A DNA stretch of 64,000 bases from VRUE01 sp963720805 (lineage in GTDB: Bacteria > Actinomycetota > Thermoleophilia > Solirubrobacterales > 70-9), in the NCBI GenBank assembly GCA_963720805.1, contig CAVRGT010000006.1, positions 186,001 through 250,000 on the forward strand. The letters run 5' to 3'. Below the pieces are notes generated by a model. That model searched no databases and had not been told where the DNA came from. It saw nothing but the letters and a program-made list of their open reading frames with translations. A program made the position numbers and the translations under genes. Positions 8,897 to 16,829 of this stretch are shown here, in pieces (the first letter of the stretch is position 1; each line of letters starts with the position of its first letter).

Positions 8897-11890
8897 TTAG
8901 CAGCCGCTCACCTTCAGCGGCAAGTGCTTGTTCTTGACCCGCCTGCTGTTGTGGGCCCTCATGTTCAGGTAGGAGGACAGCTTGCCCTTGCAGAGGTTCC
9001 TGGAGTTGATCAGGAGGCCCTTCTTCTTGCCGCCTTCCATCTTCAGGATGAGCTTGTTCACCGGCACGTCGGGCGTACCGTTGAACACAGTCTTGATGCC
9101 TCCGTGCGGTGAGCTGATCACCCCGTATAGCTGCACGCCCACCTGGCCGCGCAGATCCGCCACCAGGTCCGGCAGCTTGTGATCGGAGGAGACCAGATAG
9201 ACCGGGCCCCGGAGCACACCGTCGAGCAACGGGGTGCGGGCCTTGGCGTGACCGTAGATCGCCGCCTTCGGACACGCTTTGGCGGCGAGCTGAACCCTGG
9301 TGCACACGGTCCTGATATTGCCCTGGTCGAGGAACAGAGCGTGCGGCAGCGTCAGCGCCGTACGTTCGATGTTGGCGTCGCCTTCGTTCGCTTCGACGAT
9401 CGCCCGCAGCACCGGGTGCTTGGCCCGCGTGGTCGTATTCTTGCCGCCAAGCAAGCGGGTGAACAGCTTCGGCTTGAAGCTGAGCTTCCCGCACTGGGCC
9501 GGGCGGTACGGAGCCGATACTGCGTAGGAGCTCCACGCGGCCGGATCAGCCGGGTTCGCCCCACCGCCATTGATCGATCCGCGAGTCGCCAACTCTTCGC
9601 TGCAGTCGGTCCCGTTGCGGACGAACTTGGGTCGATTGACATCGACGTTGATCGAACGCAGATCCAGCGTGACGCCGCCGAACACGTTCGGAATCGGGTC
9701 CGAGACGGCATTGACTTCCGTCGTTCTCGGATTGACGTACAGCGCCACCCGGACAACGACCGTGCCGAGGTCAAACGGACCGGAACGCGCCGGGGTGATT
9801 ACTGCCATTGAGAGTGGCGCGCCCTTGTATGGGCCAGCCAGGTAGGCCTCGCCGTGGAGCGAGACCGGTCCCAACCCGGAGCCGGCAGCGGTGGTCGCCG
9901 TGCCGATATGGCTGGTCTCCGGACAACTCGGGTTGACCTGCTCCTGATAGCCGTTCTTCTGCGCCGCGACTTCGAGATTGACGTCGGGGCAGTAGAGGAG
10001 GCCGGCGAGGCTGCCGATGAGACCCTCGGGAAGGGTCACGTTGACGCCCTTGACCTCCTGTTCACCGTCGCCACGACCGATGTGGACGCGGAACGGAGTG
10101 TCTGCTCCGGCGACGCTGTTCCCGGTCAGGGCCGAGTAACCCGGCACGAACTTCCGCGCTGCCAGCGTGGTCGGGCAGGTTCCGCCACCCGGGACGCTGG
10201 AGAGAGTGAATGAGCTGCTGACCGGAACCTGTTGGCCCGGTCGTGCCCACGGTTCCATCTGCCCATTGGAATCAGCCGCTGAACAGGTCGGTGGGCTGGT
10301 CAGGACCAAGTGCGGTCCGTCGAAGCGGAGCCTGACCGATTCGAACGGAGCTTGCGGCAAACCATCCGGCTCCAGGCCGGCCAGCGCACCTTGGACTTCC
10401 TTTTCGTTGAATGTCGTGGTCAGTTGGCCGGTTGTTGCGTTAGCCGCGGTGTTGCCCACCACGCGCACAACGACGCCGTATTTTTCCGACTTCGCTTCGA
10501 CCAGAACTCTGAACTCGTCACCCGATTCGGGATTCGAGCTCATCTGTTCCCCGACGTAGATGTCGCCTTTCAGCGTTTCCGGAATCGGCGGAGTGTCGAT
10601 TTCAGCCGTGCCGATCTTCGAAGCGGCCGGACAGCTGTTGTCGTTGACCCGCTGATTCTTCTTGAACTGGGCGTCGCTGCAGGCGACGAGTCCGACCGAG
10701 CCGGCGGGGTTGAGCCCCATGCCCGCCGGCAGCGTCACCTTGGCGCTGCGCAGGTGCGATTGCGACTGTTCGTTGCCGCCTTCGCTCGGGACTTCGAACG
10801 GGACTTCGGTATTGACAACCGCGGGGGCCGGAGAGTCAACTGCGGCGGTCCCCGGGTTCACATCAATGCTCGGTTCGAACGGAACCGTGGCGCATTCTTC
10901 CTGTTCGTAGACGAACCCGGTCGAGTCCTCGACGTTGGCCTGGAACGGCGTCGAGCCAGTCGGGAAGGTCGGATTCGGTTCGCCGTGAGACTCGGCCCGG
11001 AACCAGGTCGGGTAGAGAGTCGGCAGTTCGTTCGGGTCGAAGCAGGTGGTCGGCGTGTTGATGTAGGTGCCGTTGCCTTCCGCCGCTTCGATGTTGCCGG
11101 CTTCTTGACCGAAGTTGACGAGCCTGCTCTGCAGAGTCGTGAACGGCGGCTCGCCCTCAGGCAAACGAATCGTGAACGACTCGTGGTAGTCGCTTTCCCA
11201 ACTCACGTCGGTTTCGAGGTAGACGACCTCTTTGCCGGCGGCGACGAAGCCGAAGAGCGCCGGTTCGCCCGGATTCGGCTCAAGGTTGTAGACAGCGATT
11301 TTTGTGCCGAGTTTGGGGTCAGGTGGGATGACAGCTCCGGCCGGCAAGGTGTTGGCGGCGGGGAACGGAGGTGACGGCGCGGGAACTACGCCGCCAACCG
11401 TGGTCACGAGGGTTACTTCCTCAGTGCCCACCCTCGTGCCTTTGGCACAAATGGGAACGAATGTTTCTGGCGCGACTTCGTTTTCGAAGTCTTCGATCGA
11501 GCAGCGTGGTGTCGCCTCGGGATTGACGGTCAGTCCCGGCGGCAGATCGACCCGGAGTGTCTTGATGTCCCGATTGGCCTCAGGTCCCACGATCGGCGAG
11601 GTCGGGATCGTGATTCCAGCCGGTTCGACTTTGCCCGTCGATTCTTCGTGCTGAATGATGTAGTTCGTGAAGCCGATCTGTGGGTGACCGCCCGCCTGGA
11701 TGAAGTAGTTCGGTTCGTTCGGCGAACACTTCGGCGTATCGGTCGTACAGGTAGCCGCCTGCCAGCCGTCTTTGGCCGTCGGCGGATCGTTCTGTTTTTC
11801 GATGATGTTGCCGGTGTCGGCCTTAGCGACCGACACCGCAGCTACAAGCCACAGGGCCATCACCGCACAAGCAATCAAGCGCCTTACCAT
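8897..11890 (-). CDS. Large secreted protein of unknown function
   Basis: A 997-residue exported protein. MVRRLIACAVMALWLVAAVS followed by VAKADTG is a clear signal peptide with a cleavage site near residue 25. The rest is rich in Pro, Thr, Gly and Val and looks like several beta-sandwich modules (VTLPAGMGLNPAGSVGLVAC and VTLPEGLIGSLAGLLYCPDV repeat a VTLP-xGl...l.aC pattern), with a Lys-rich C-terminus ending NKHLPLKVSGC. The repeated pattern, with paired cysteines, suggests tandem surface domains. Start ATG at 11890 follows AGGAGAG. Proteins of this kind occur in Thermoleophilia, but I know no function. Confidence 0.8.
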   Translation of the reverse strand: MVRRLIACAVMALWLVAAVSVAKADTGNIIEKQNDPPTAKDGWQAATCTTDTPKCSPNEPNYFIQAGGHPQIGFTNYIIQHEESTGKVEPAGITIPTSPIVGPEANRDIKTLRVDLPPGLTVNPEATPRCSIEDFENEVAPETFVPICAKGTRVGTEEVTLVTTVGGVVPAPSPPFPAANTLPAGAVIPPDPKLGTKIAVYNLEPNPGEPALFGFVAAGKEVVYLETDVSWESDYHESFTIRLPEGEPPFTTLQSRLVNFGQEAGNIEAAEGNGTYINTPTTCFDPNELPTLYPTWFRAESHGEPNPTFPTGSTPFQANVEDSTGFVYEQEECATVPFEPSIDVNPGTAAVDSPAPAVVNTEVPFEVPSEGGNEQSQSHLRSAKVTLPAGMGLNPAGSVGLVACSDAQFKKNQRVNDNSCPAASKIGTAEIDTPPIPETLKGDIYVGEQMSSNPESGDEFRVLVEAKSEKYGVVVRVVGNTAANATTGQLTTTFNEKEVQGALAGLEPDGLPQAPFESVRLRFDGPHLVLTSPPTCSAADSNGQMEPWARPGQQVPVSSSFTLSSVPGGGTCPTTLAARKFVPGYSALTGNSVAGADTPFRVHIGRGDGEQEVKGVNVTLPEGLIGSLAGLLYCPDVNLEVAAQKNGYQEQVNPSCPETSHIGTATTAAGSGLGPVSLHGEAYLAGPYKGAPLSMAVITPARSGPFDLGTVVVRVALYVNPRTTEVNAVSDPIPNVFGGVTLDLRSINVDVNRPKFVRNGTDCSEELATRGSINGGGANPADPAAWSSYAVSAPYRPAQCGKLSFKPKLFTRLLGGKNTTTRAKHPVLRAIVEANEGDANIERTALTLPHALFLDQGNIRTVCTRVQLAAKACPKAAIYGHAKARTPLLDGVLRGPVYLVSSDHKLPDLVADLRGQVGVQLYGVISSPHGGIKTVFNGTPDVPVNKLILKMEGGKKKGLLINSRNLCKGKLSSYLNMRAHNSRRVKNKHLPLKVSGC

Positions 11891-12106
11891 TCGTCTCTCC
11901 TCTGGTCGCATTAGACGTTCCCAACGTCCCCTGCGCATGGCGCTAAACCTCTCCGCGCCTCTACGGTACCTACCCCTACCCGTCGGCTTCAAGGGGGAAA
12001 ACCCGCAAAGGCGATATGGCTACATGGATCGATGTAGGCATGGGGCGTCATTTGGCTCCAACAAGCCAGGGCAGGCCAAACTGGCCTCTCAATAAGATGT
12101 TGAGCG

Positions 12107-12565
12107 ATGACGACCGGCCCCACCCTCCCCTACGTCGACGAGCTGCCGATTGAGATCGGCGCGGATCGCGAGGCAACCTGGGCGGCGCTGCTGCGGGTGG
12201 TCGAGGGGACGTTCGCGTCCGCCCGCGGCCGCGGGCCGGCGCGGCTGCTGGGCTGCGAAGACACCGAGCTGTCGGGGCCGAGGCCTCTGACGGAGGGCTC
12301 GGCCTTTCCGGGCTTCCACGTCGAGAGCGCCGAGCCGCCGAGCGAGCTCGGGCTCGCCGGACGCCACCGCTTCTCCACCTACCTGCTCAGCTTCCGGCTC
12401 GAGGACGCGGGCCCCGGGCGCACTCGGCTCGTCGCGGAAACGCGCGCCGCCTTCCCTGGCCTGAAGGGAAGCATCTACCGCGCGCTCGTAATCGGCACCC
12501 GGATGCACGTCCTCGTCACCCGCCGGCTGCTCACCGCAACCAAGCGCCGCGCCGAGCGCAGCTGA
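12107..12565 (+). CDS. SRPBCC/polyketide-cyclase-like protein
   Basis: A 152-residue soluble protein. The order of elements (PIEIGADREATWAALLRVVE start, a central beta-rich part with ELGLAGRHRFSTYLLSFRLE and TRLVAETRAAFPG, then a long C-terminal helix YRALVIGTRMHVLVTRRLL) is that of the START/SRPBCC fold, which binds hydrophobic ligands. No catalytic residues are evident. It probably forms a transcription unit with the small membrane frame that overlaps its stop. Confidence 0.65.
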   Translation: MTTGPTLPYVDELPIEIGADREATWAALLRVVEGTFASARGRGPARLLGCEDTELSGPRPLTEGSAFPGFHVESAEPPSELGLAGRHRFSTYLLSFRLEDAGPGRTRLVAETRAAFPGLKGSIYRALVIGTRMHVLVTRRLLTATKRRAERS

Positions 12566-12771
12566 CCGGCTGGTCGGCGATCCGCCCGGTCCTCAGCGGC
12601 TTCCTGCTCGCAGCGGACGCCTTCGTCGTCGCCGCGCTCCTCGTTTCCCGCCGCCAAGGATGGCTGCCGCCCTTCATCGCCTTCGGCGCGCTGCTGATCG
12701 GCCTGATCGCCTTCGAGGTCTGGGCGATTCGCCACCGGCACGACGACGACCAGCATCGATCGCGCCGCTGA
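12562..12771 (+). CDS. Small two-helix membrane protein, no canonical start codon
   Basis: An open frame of 69 residues with two hydrophobic segments (VLSGFLLAADAFVVAALLVS and FIAFGALLIGLIAFEVWAI) and a His/Asp/Arg-rich tail, which looks like genuine small membrane protein sequence. It overlaps the preceding stop (CTGA). No ATG, GTG or TTG occurs at the right place: either CTG at 12562 is used, or a frameshift has separated it from the upstream gene, with which it could once have been fused. Confidence 0.4.
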   Translation: MTGWSAIRPVLSGFLLAADAFVVAALLVSRRQGWLPPFIAFGALLIGLIAFEVWAIRHRHDDDQHRSRR

Positions 12772-12775
12772 CGCC

Positions 12776-12973
12776 CTATGCCGGGAGGTTTAATGCCAGC
12801 ACTCGCAGGTGGTAGGCGACGGCCGGAATGCCGGGAGGATCGTCATACATCTTGCTGAGGTCCGCGGCCGAGAAGGGCTCGTCGATCCACTGCATCGCTT
12901 CGAGCGCGGCAACCCTGATCGGGTGGACGGAGCGAAAGACGAGCGCGTTCCAGTCCAACGGCTCGTCTCTCAT
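12776..12973 (-). CDS. Short winged-helix (ArsR-like) protein, probably truncated
   Basis: A 65-residue frame: MRDEPLDWNALVFRSVHPIR, VAALEAMQWIDEPFSAADLS, KMYDDPPGIPAVAYHLRVL. The core (HPIRVAALEAM ... AADLSKMYD ... VAYHLRVL) is the ArsR-type helix-turn-helix, but the protein stops (ALNLPA) where the wing should begin, so it is shorter than the family. GGGAG precedes the ATG at 12973. The next gene on the same strand (13248-13880) is a full-length relative in domain layout. Could be a real mini-regulator or a remnant. Confidence 0.5.
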   Translation of the reverse strand: MRDEPLDWNALVFRSVHPIRVAALEAMQWIDEPFSAADLSKMYDDPPGIPAVAYHLRVLALNLPA

Positions 12974-13247
12974 CGCGTCCGCTCCCGCCAATCTCGGGAG
13001 AAACTTGGAATGTCGTTTGATTGGCGCACAGTTGGCTTCTGCGCCCCGACCGGCTTACTCCTCTTATGGGCCACCGGCCAGGGCGCTCCCATCTGTTCCG
13101 CCTTCAAGCGCCGAGCACTGACGACTGCGGCCCGCTCACCCTAGGGCTGGAACATCGGGACTTATCGCTCTTATCCTTTGGAGCGATAGACAGTTCCAAA
13201 TCGCTACCTCCGAGGCAACCGGAACTTTGCCACCACTTATTTTTTCT

Positions 13248-13880
13248 TTACCCCGTGGTAGCCGCCGTCCAGCCTGCCGGGTCGCCACGCTTGAAGCCCT
13301 GCAAGCCGACGAAAGTGGTCTCGCCGGCTTTTCCCGATTTCGCAAGCCGATTGGCGGCCCGGCCGTGAATGGCCTGCGCTCCCTCCCACGTCGCAGCCAG
13401 AAGCGCCAGTATTTCTTTCTTGCCATCTGGATCGAGGGTCAGGGCATCCCACAGCAGGCAGAGATCCTCGTCTTCGTTCATGTGCCCAGTCCGGAACGAC
13501 GACATGGTCTCCGCAAAGATTCCCTGAACGACTGCGCTGTTCAGGTCGTGTCTCTCTTCCAGCGTCATCCGGCGATAGGTGTCGTCGTAGACGACGGGCA
13601 GCATCAGAGCGCGATAGACCGGCCTCATGCTTCCGCCGACCATTTTGTGCTCGGAAAACTCGATACAGCCGGACCCGTAGAGGTCTACAACATGGGGCCG
13701 GACGTTCTTAACATCTTCATCGATCATCTTTGCGATCTCGCCGGTGCTGAACTCGCCTTCATTCAGGATCGCCAGGGTTTCGACGCGAATCCAGTGGTTG
13801 ACGGAGTGAGGCAGGGCGTCTTCCGCCCGCCACTTGCGCTTCCTGAGAGGCATCCGTCCAACAGCTGGCTCGTTAGTCAC
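13248..13880 (-). CDS. Winged-helix transcriptional regulator
   Basis: A 210-residue protein with an N-terminal winged helix: LPHSVNHWIRVETLAILNEG, FSTGEIAKMIDEDVKNVRPH (recognition helix), VVDLYGSGCIEFSEHKMVGG (wing), followed by RALMLPVVYDD and a helical C-terminal domain of about 110 residues that may bind a ligand or dimerise. Start taken as GTG at 13880 after AAGGGA; an internal ATG at 13853 is possible. It neighbours a shorter protein of the same type at 12776. Target unknown. Confidence 0.7.
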   Translation of the reverse strand: MTNEPAVGRMPLRKRKWRAEDALPHSVNHWIRVETLAILNEGEFSTGEIAKMIDEDVKNVRPHVVDLYGSGCIEFSEHKMVGGSMRPVYRALMLPVVYDDTYRRMTLEERHDLNSAVVQGIFAETMSSFRTGHMNEDEDLCLLWDALTLDPDGKKEILALLAATWEGAQAIHGRAANRLAKSGKAGETTFVGLQGFKRGDPAGWTAATTG

Positions 13881-14052
13881 TGCTAATCGTTCCCTTCAAT
13901 CAGGTTCGTTATCGCTAGTCGCCCATGACCTGAGCATAAAGGCTTCGACGGCCTCAATCGGGGGTAACGAAATCCCCACTGGTAGAGAATTTTTTACCCT
14001 CTCTTCCCGTCCCGGCGCACAAGCCGGGGGACGACACGGGGAGAAGGTGAGC

Positions 14053-14106
14053 ATGCATGACGGTAAATCCGGTCACGCCGGTTGTCCCATTGCTGCAACT
14101 CGTTAA
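14053..14106 (+). CDS. Possible 17-codon leader peptide
   Basis: ATG at 14053 lies 6-9 nt after GGGGAGAAGG and opens the short frame MHDGKSGHAGCPIAATR, followed directly by the GGGCCGGT/ACCGGCCC and CTACATGCG/CGCATGTAG stems. The arrangement (good ribosome site, tiny frame, hairpins) resembles a leader-peptide attenuator, but no gene follows on this strand before 15352, so the role is unclear. A chance frame is quite possible. Confidence 0.25.
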   Translation: MHDGKSGHAGCPIAATR

Positions 14107-14167
14107 GCAGCGATAGCCGACACGGGCCGGTTCTGTTCGCCTTGCGAGAAAGGTCGGGACCGGCCCG

Positions 14168-14192
14168 CTACATGCGGCTTTGGCGCATGTAG
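14168..14192. other. 9-bp perfect hairpin
   Basis: CTACATGCG pairs with CGCATGTAG around the 7-nt loop GCTTTGG. It directly follows the stem GGGCCGGT...ACCGGCCC and is 11 bp before the repeat hairpin at 14203. No T-tract, so an intrinsic terminator is not clear. Confidence 0.5.
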
Positions 14193-14202
14193 GTGCGGCG
14201 CA

Positions 14203-14246
14203 GAGTGGTCGTTTTGCCCCCGTATGCGGTGGTCAATCGACCACTC
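14203..14246. repeat. Hairpin repeat with conserved core, copy 2
   Basis: GAGTGGTCG at 14203-14211 pairs with CGACCACTC at 14238-14246. The enclosed core at 14213-14236 begins TTTGCCCCCGTATGCGG and differs at only a few positions from the core at 4382-4405, but the stem is entirely different in sequence. The stem still pairs perfectly over 9 bp. Confidence 0.7.
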
Positions 14247-14269
14247 GTCACCCCGTTGACGGTGCTGGC

Positions 14270-14362
14270 TCAGCCGTTGCGGCCGATCAGCATGATTCCG
14301 GCGATCGACGCGGTGGCTAGCAGTGCCAGGGCGATATCGGTCCGGCGTTCGCTGTCTCTCAT
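14270..14362 (-). CDS. Possible 30-residue single-pass membrane peptide
   Basis: A short frame reading MRDSERRTDIALALLATASI then AGIMLIGRNG: a charged N-terminus followed by one hydrophobic helix, as in small membrane proteins. It lies upstream of the NAD(P)-binding gene on the same strand. No clear ribosome-binding site directly precedes it, so it is only a candidate. Confidence 0.35.
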   Translation of the reverse strand: MRDSERRTDIALALLATASIAGIMLIGRNG

Positions 14363-14412
14363 CCCACAGCTAAAACACTCCCCCGCGGGGGAAGATGCGC
14401 TCCCGCTCGGTC

Positions 14413-15312
14413 TCAGCCGCCTTCGTCGACGAAGGCCCGGCGCAGGGCCTCGTCGAAGGACTCGGGCGTGATCCCGAAGGGCTCGGCGCCGCTGGGGTCT
14501 GTCACCACCGTGGCGCTGGTCAGTCCCTCGATCAGGGGACGGGCGACGTTGGTATCGACCGGCGTCACCAGGCCGAGCCAGAGCGAGGAGAGCCAGGGGG
14601 TGATGAAGGGCACCGGGATCTGTCGGCGCGGCTGCTTGCCCATCGCGACCGCCATGTGGTCGAGCATGTCGGCGTAGCTGAGGATGTCGGGGCCGCCGAT
14701 CTGGACCTCGCGGCCCGCGGACTCGGGCACCTCGGGGGCGCGCCGCAGGTACTCGATCGTCGCGTCGATGCCGATCGGCTGGGTCTTGGTGCGCAGCCAG
14801 CCCGGCGTGATCATCACCGGCAGGCGGCCGACCAGGTAGCGCAGCGTCTTGTAGGACTCGCTGCCGGCGCCGACCACCATCGCGGCGCGGAAGTAGGTCA
14901 GCGGCGGCCCCTCGGCGATAAGGACGCGCGCGGTCTCGTGGCGGCTCTGCAGGTGCTCGGAGGCGCTGTCCCCACCGAGGCCACCGAGATAGACGACCCG
15001 CTCGATGCCTTCGCGCTTCGCCATGCGGCCGAAGTTGGCGGCACCGATGCGCTCGCGCTCGGCGTAGCCCCCTCCCCCGCCCATCGCGTGGACGAGGTAG
15101 TAGGCGACCTCGACATCCGCGCCCACCCCGGCGAGGCTCTCCGCGTCGGTGATGTCGCCCTCGTGCAGCTCCATCCCGGCCGCCTCCAGGTGGCGCGCCT
15201 TGGCCCGGTCGCGAACGAGGCAGCGGACCGCGGCATCGGAGCCGGCAAGCGCCGTAGCCAGTCTGCCGCCGACGAATCCGGTTGCTCCGGCGATCAGGAC
15301 GCGTTGTGCGAT
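14413..15312 (-). CDS. NAD(P)-binding Rossmann-fold (NmrA/atypical SDR) protein, start unclear
   Basis: An atypical short-chain dehydrogenase-like protein of about 299 residues. The N-terminus carries the dinucleotide motif GATGFVGG (within RVLIAGATGFVGGRLATAL), then MELHEGDITDAESLAGVGAD, VAYYLVHAMGGG and VYLGGLGGD, the signature of NmrA-like epimerase/dehydrogenases. The first Met with a codon start is at 15174, but that would delete the Rossmann motif; the frame is open to 15312, where ATC directly follows a stop and no ATG, GTG or TTG is found. I infer a missing or altered base at the start. Divergent from the SRPBCC gene at 15352. Confidence 0.7.
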   Translation of the reverse strand: MAQRVLIAGATGFVGGRLATALAGSDAAVRCLVRDRAKARHLEAAGMELHEGDITDAESLAGVGADVEVAYYLVHAMGGGGGYAERERIGAANFGRMAKREGIERVVYLGGLGGDSASEHLQSRHETARVLIAEGPPLTYFRAAMVVGAGSESYKTLRYLVGRLPVMITPGWLRTKTQPIGIDATIEYLRRAPEVPESAGREVQIGGPDILSYADMLDHMAVAMGKQPRRQIPVPFITPWLSSLWLGLVTPVDTNVARPLIEGLTSATVVTDPSGAEPFGITPESFDEALRRAFVDEGG

Positions 15313-15351
15313 CTACCCAAGTTACTCCGCCGGGCCTGCGAAGCTAAGCCG

Positions 15352-15816
15352 GTGCGCGTCCATATCCTCGAGCGAAGCCAGCGGGTCGCCGTTCCCCTCG
15401 ACCGGGCTTTCGCCTTCTACGGCGACGAGCGCAACCTCGAGCCGCTGACCCCGCCCTGGCTCCACTTCGAGGTGACGACGCCGCGGCCGATCTCGATGGC
15501 GGCGGGCACCCTGCTCGAGTACAGGCTGAAGCTGCACGGCGTGCCGGTCCGCTGGCGGACCCGGATCGACACCTGGGAGCCGCCATCCCGATTTACCGAC
15601 TCCCAGGAGAAGGGCCCCTACTCACTCTGGGAGCACACCCACACCTTCGAGGCCGACGGCGAGGGCGCGACGATCATCCGCGACCACGTCCGCTACGCAA
15701 TCCCGTTTGGACCGCTGGGCACGCTCGCGCACCGGCTCTTCGTGCGCAAAGACCTCGAGCGGATCTTCGACTACCGGCGCGACGCCGTGGCCGAGCGCAT
15801 CGTGCTCCCGTCGTAA
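15352..15816 (+). CDS. SRPBCC (polyketide cyclase/dehydrase-like) protein
   Basis: A 154-residue protein of the CoxG/SRPBCC type: VHILERSQRVAVPLDRAFAF, YGDERNLEPLTPPWLHFEVT, YRLKLHGVPVRWRTRIDTWE, FTDSQEKGPYSLWEHTHTFE, IRDHVRYAIPFGPLGTLAHR. This is the family usually encoded beside NAD(P)-binding DUF2867-type proteins, and here it is divergent to such a gene with only about 40 bp between, suggesting shared function. Start GTG at 15352; the gap is too short for a normal leader, so a leaderless transcript is likely. Confidence 0.8.
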   Translation: MRVHILERSQRVAVPLDRAFAFYGDERNLEPLTPPWLHFEVTTPRPISMAAGTLLEYRLKLHGVPVRWRTRIDTWEPPSRFTDSQEKGPYSLWEHTHTFEADGEGATIIRDHVRYAIPFGPLGTLAHRLFVRKDLERIFDYRRDAVAERIVLPS

Positions 15817-15825
15817 GCCCGCCGC

Positions 15826-16791
15826 TCAGGGGGACTTGCTTGACGAACCGGGGTGGAAATCCCAGTGGGCGTGAGCAAGTTTGGCTCGGTCGCCGCTGCC
15901 GGTCAGTTTTACTCCAGCCCGCCCAGGCAGGTCGACGGTCAGATTCCCCGACCATCGGTTGGCGGGCATCGCCGCCCGATTGAATCGCCCGGTGCCCGAG
16001 AACGGGGCCGAGGGATGCAAGGTGGCGGTCTGCACCTTCGGGTCGAATACGAAGGTGCCGGCGGGCTCAACCACGTTGACAAACCGGCTGATCAAGACGC
16101 CCTCGTGGACTTCGGAGACACCGGCTTCGTAATGCGCCCGAGCCGTTGGCCGATTCTTGACCACTTTCACGTGTGGGCCTTGACGCGAAGGCCCGACGTA
16201 AGCATTGAGTTCAGCGCCAGGCAGGAAGGCGCCACCGGCCTGGCCCGAGATCCCCGGGCATACGAGGTCGACCAGAAAGCTGAGATCGCCTTTCGCGCTG
16301 GTGGCTTCAACCGAGGTGAACCCTTCCTCGCCGTTGAAGCGGATCGTCCCCTCATAGGAGCCGGAGTCAAAAGCGAACGACTTGCCGCCGCATCTCGGTC
16401 GCACCTTTTTCGCCTGACCAGAGGGGTGAAAGGTGACGGCGATTTCGCCGAGCGCGCCGAAATTGGCCTGCATCGAAGTTTCGGTCACGGTGGCGGGAGC
16501 GTCATAGAAGGCACCGCCGTGCTTACTCAAGACGAAGATCGCGACGTTGGCAGGCTGCCCTTTGCGAGCCGGGGCACCGAAAACGAATAGCGAATACCCG
16601 TTGCTCCCCTTGACTTTGAACGCGCCCGGAGCCGCCAGCGGGGTGAGGGGATTCGCCGCCAGGACATTCGACCGCGAGATCAACCGCTGAACCGGGAGCA
16701 CAGGGCCGGCCTGAGCAGACGCCGCGCCGAAAATCGCTCCCAGCGCGCACAGCGCCGACAGCACCATCAACCTCCTCCCCCACCCGTTCAT
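15826..16791 (-). CDS. Secreted protein of unknown function
   Basis: A 321-residue exported protein. MNGWGRRLMVLSALCALGAI FGAASAQA is a signal peptide with twin arginines before the hydrophobic stretch and cleavage after AQA. The mature part is rich in beta strands (SLFVFGAPARKGQPANVAIF; YEGTIRFNGEEGFTSVEATS) and contains two Cys (RCGG, VCPG) that could form a disulfide. Two starts are possible: ATG at 16791, with TATATG ten bases upstream fitting a leaderless transcript, or ATG at 16767 directly after GGAGGAGG. No family recognised. Confidence 0.7.
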   Translation of the reverse strand: MNGWGRRLMVLSALCALGAIFGAASAQAGPVLPVQRLISRSNVLAANPLTPLAAPGAFKVKGSNGYSLFVFGAPARKGQPANVAIFVLSKHGGAFYDAPATVTETSMQANFGALGEIAVTFHPSGQAKKVRPRCGGKSFAFDSGSYEGTIRFNGEEGFTSVEATSAKGDLSFLVDLVCPGISGQAGGAFLPGAELNAYVGPSRQGPHVKVVKNRPTARAHYEAGVSEVHEGVLISRFVNVVEPAGTFVFDPKVQTATLHPSAPFSGTGRFNRAAMPANRWSGNLTVDLPGRAGVKLTGSGDRAKLAHAHWDFHPGSSSKSP

Positions 16792-16829
16792 TGATCGACC
16801 ATATATGAGTGATCAGGCGGATGCGCGAG

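Larger units (their letters stand above)
13881..14269. other. Long intergenic stretch with several hairpins
   Basis: This stretch holds no convincing long gene. It contains GGGG/CCCC at about 13961-13977, a stem CGTCCC...GGGACG near 14008-14033, a stem GGGCCGGT...ACCGGCCC near 14124-14166, the 9-bp hairpin CTACATGCG/CGCATGTAG at 14168-14192, and the repeat hairpin at 14203-14246. A sequence of hairpins in an intergenic gap suggests a structured RNA or leader. I matched it to no known riboswitch motif. A 17-codon frame lies at 14053-14106. Confidence 0.45.

Noticed and set aside
12041..12060. CTACAT/ATGTAG hairpin near 12022 as a terminator
   Set aside because: Only a 6-bp stem of mixed composition with no T-tract, and it lies upstream of divergent genes rather than after them.
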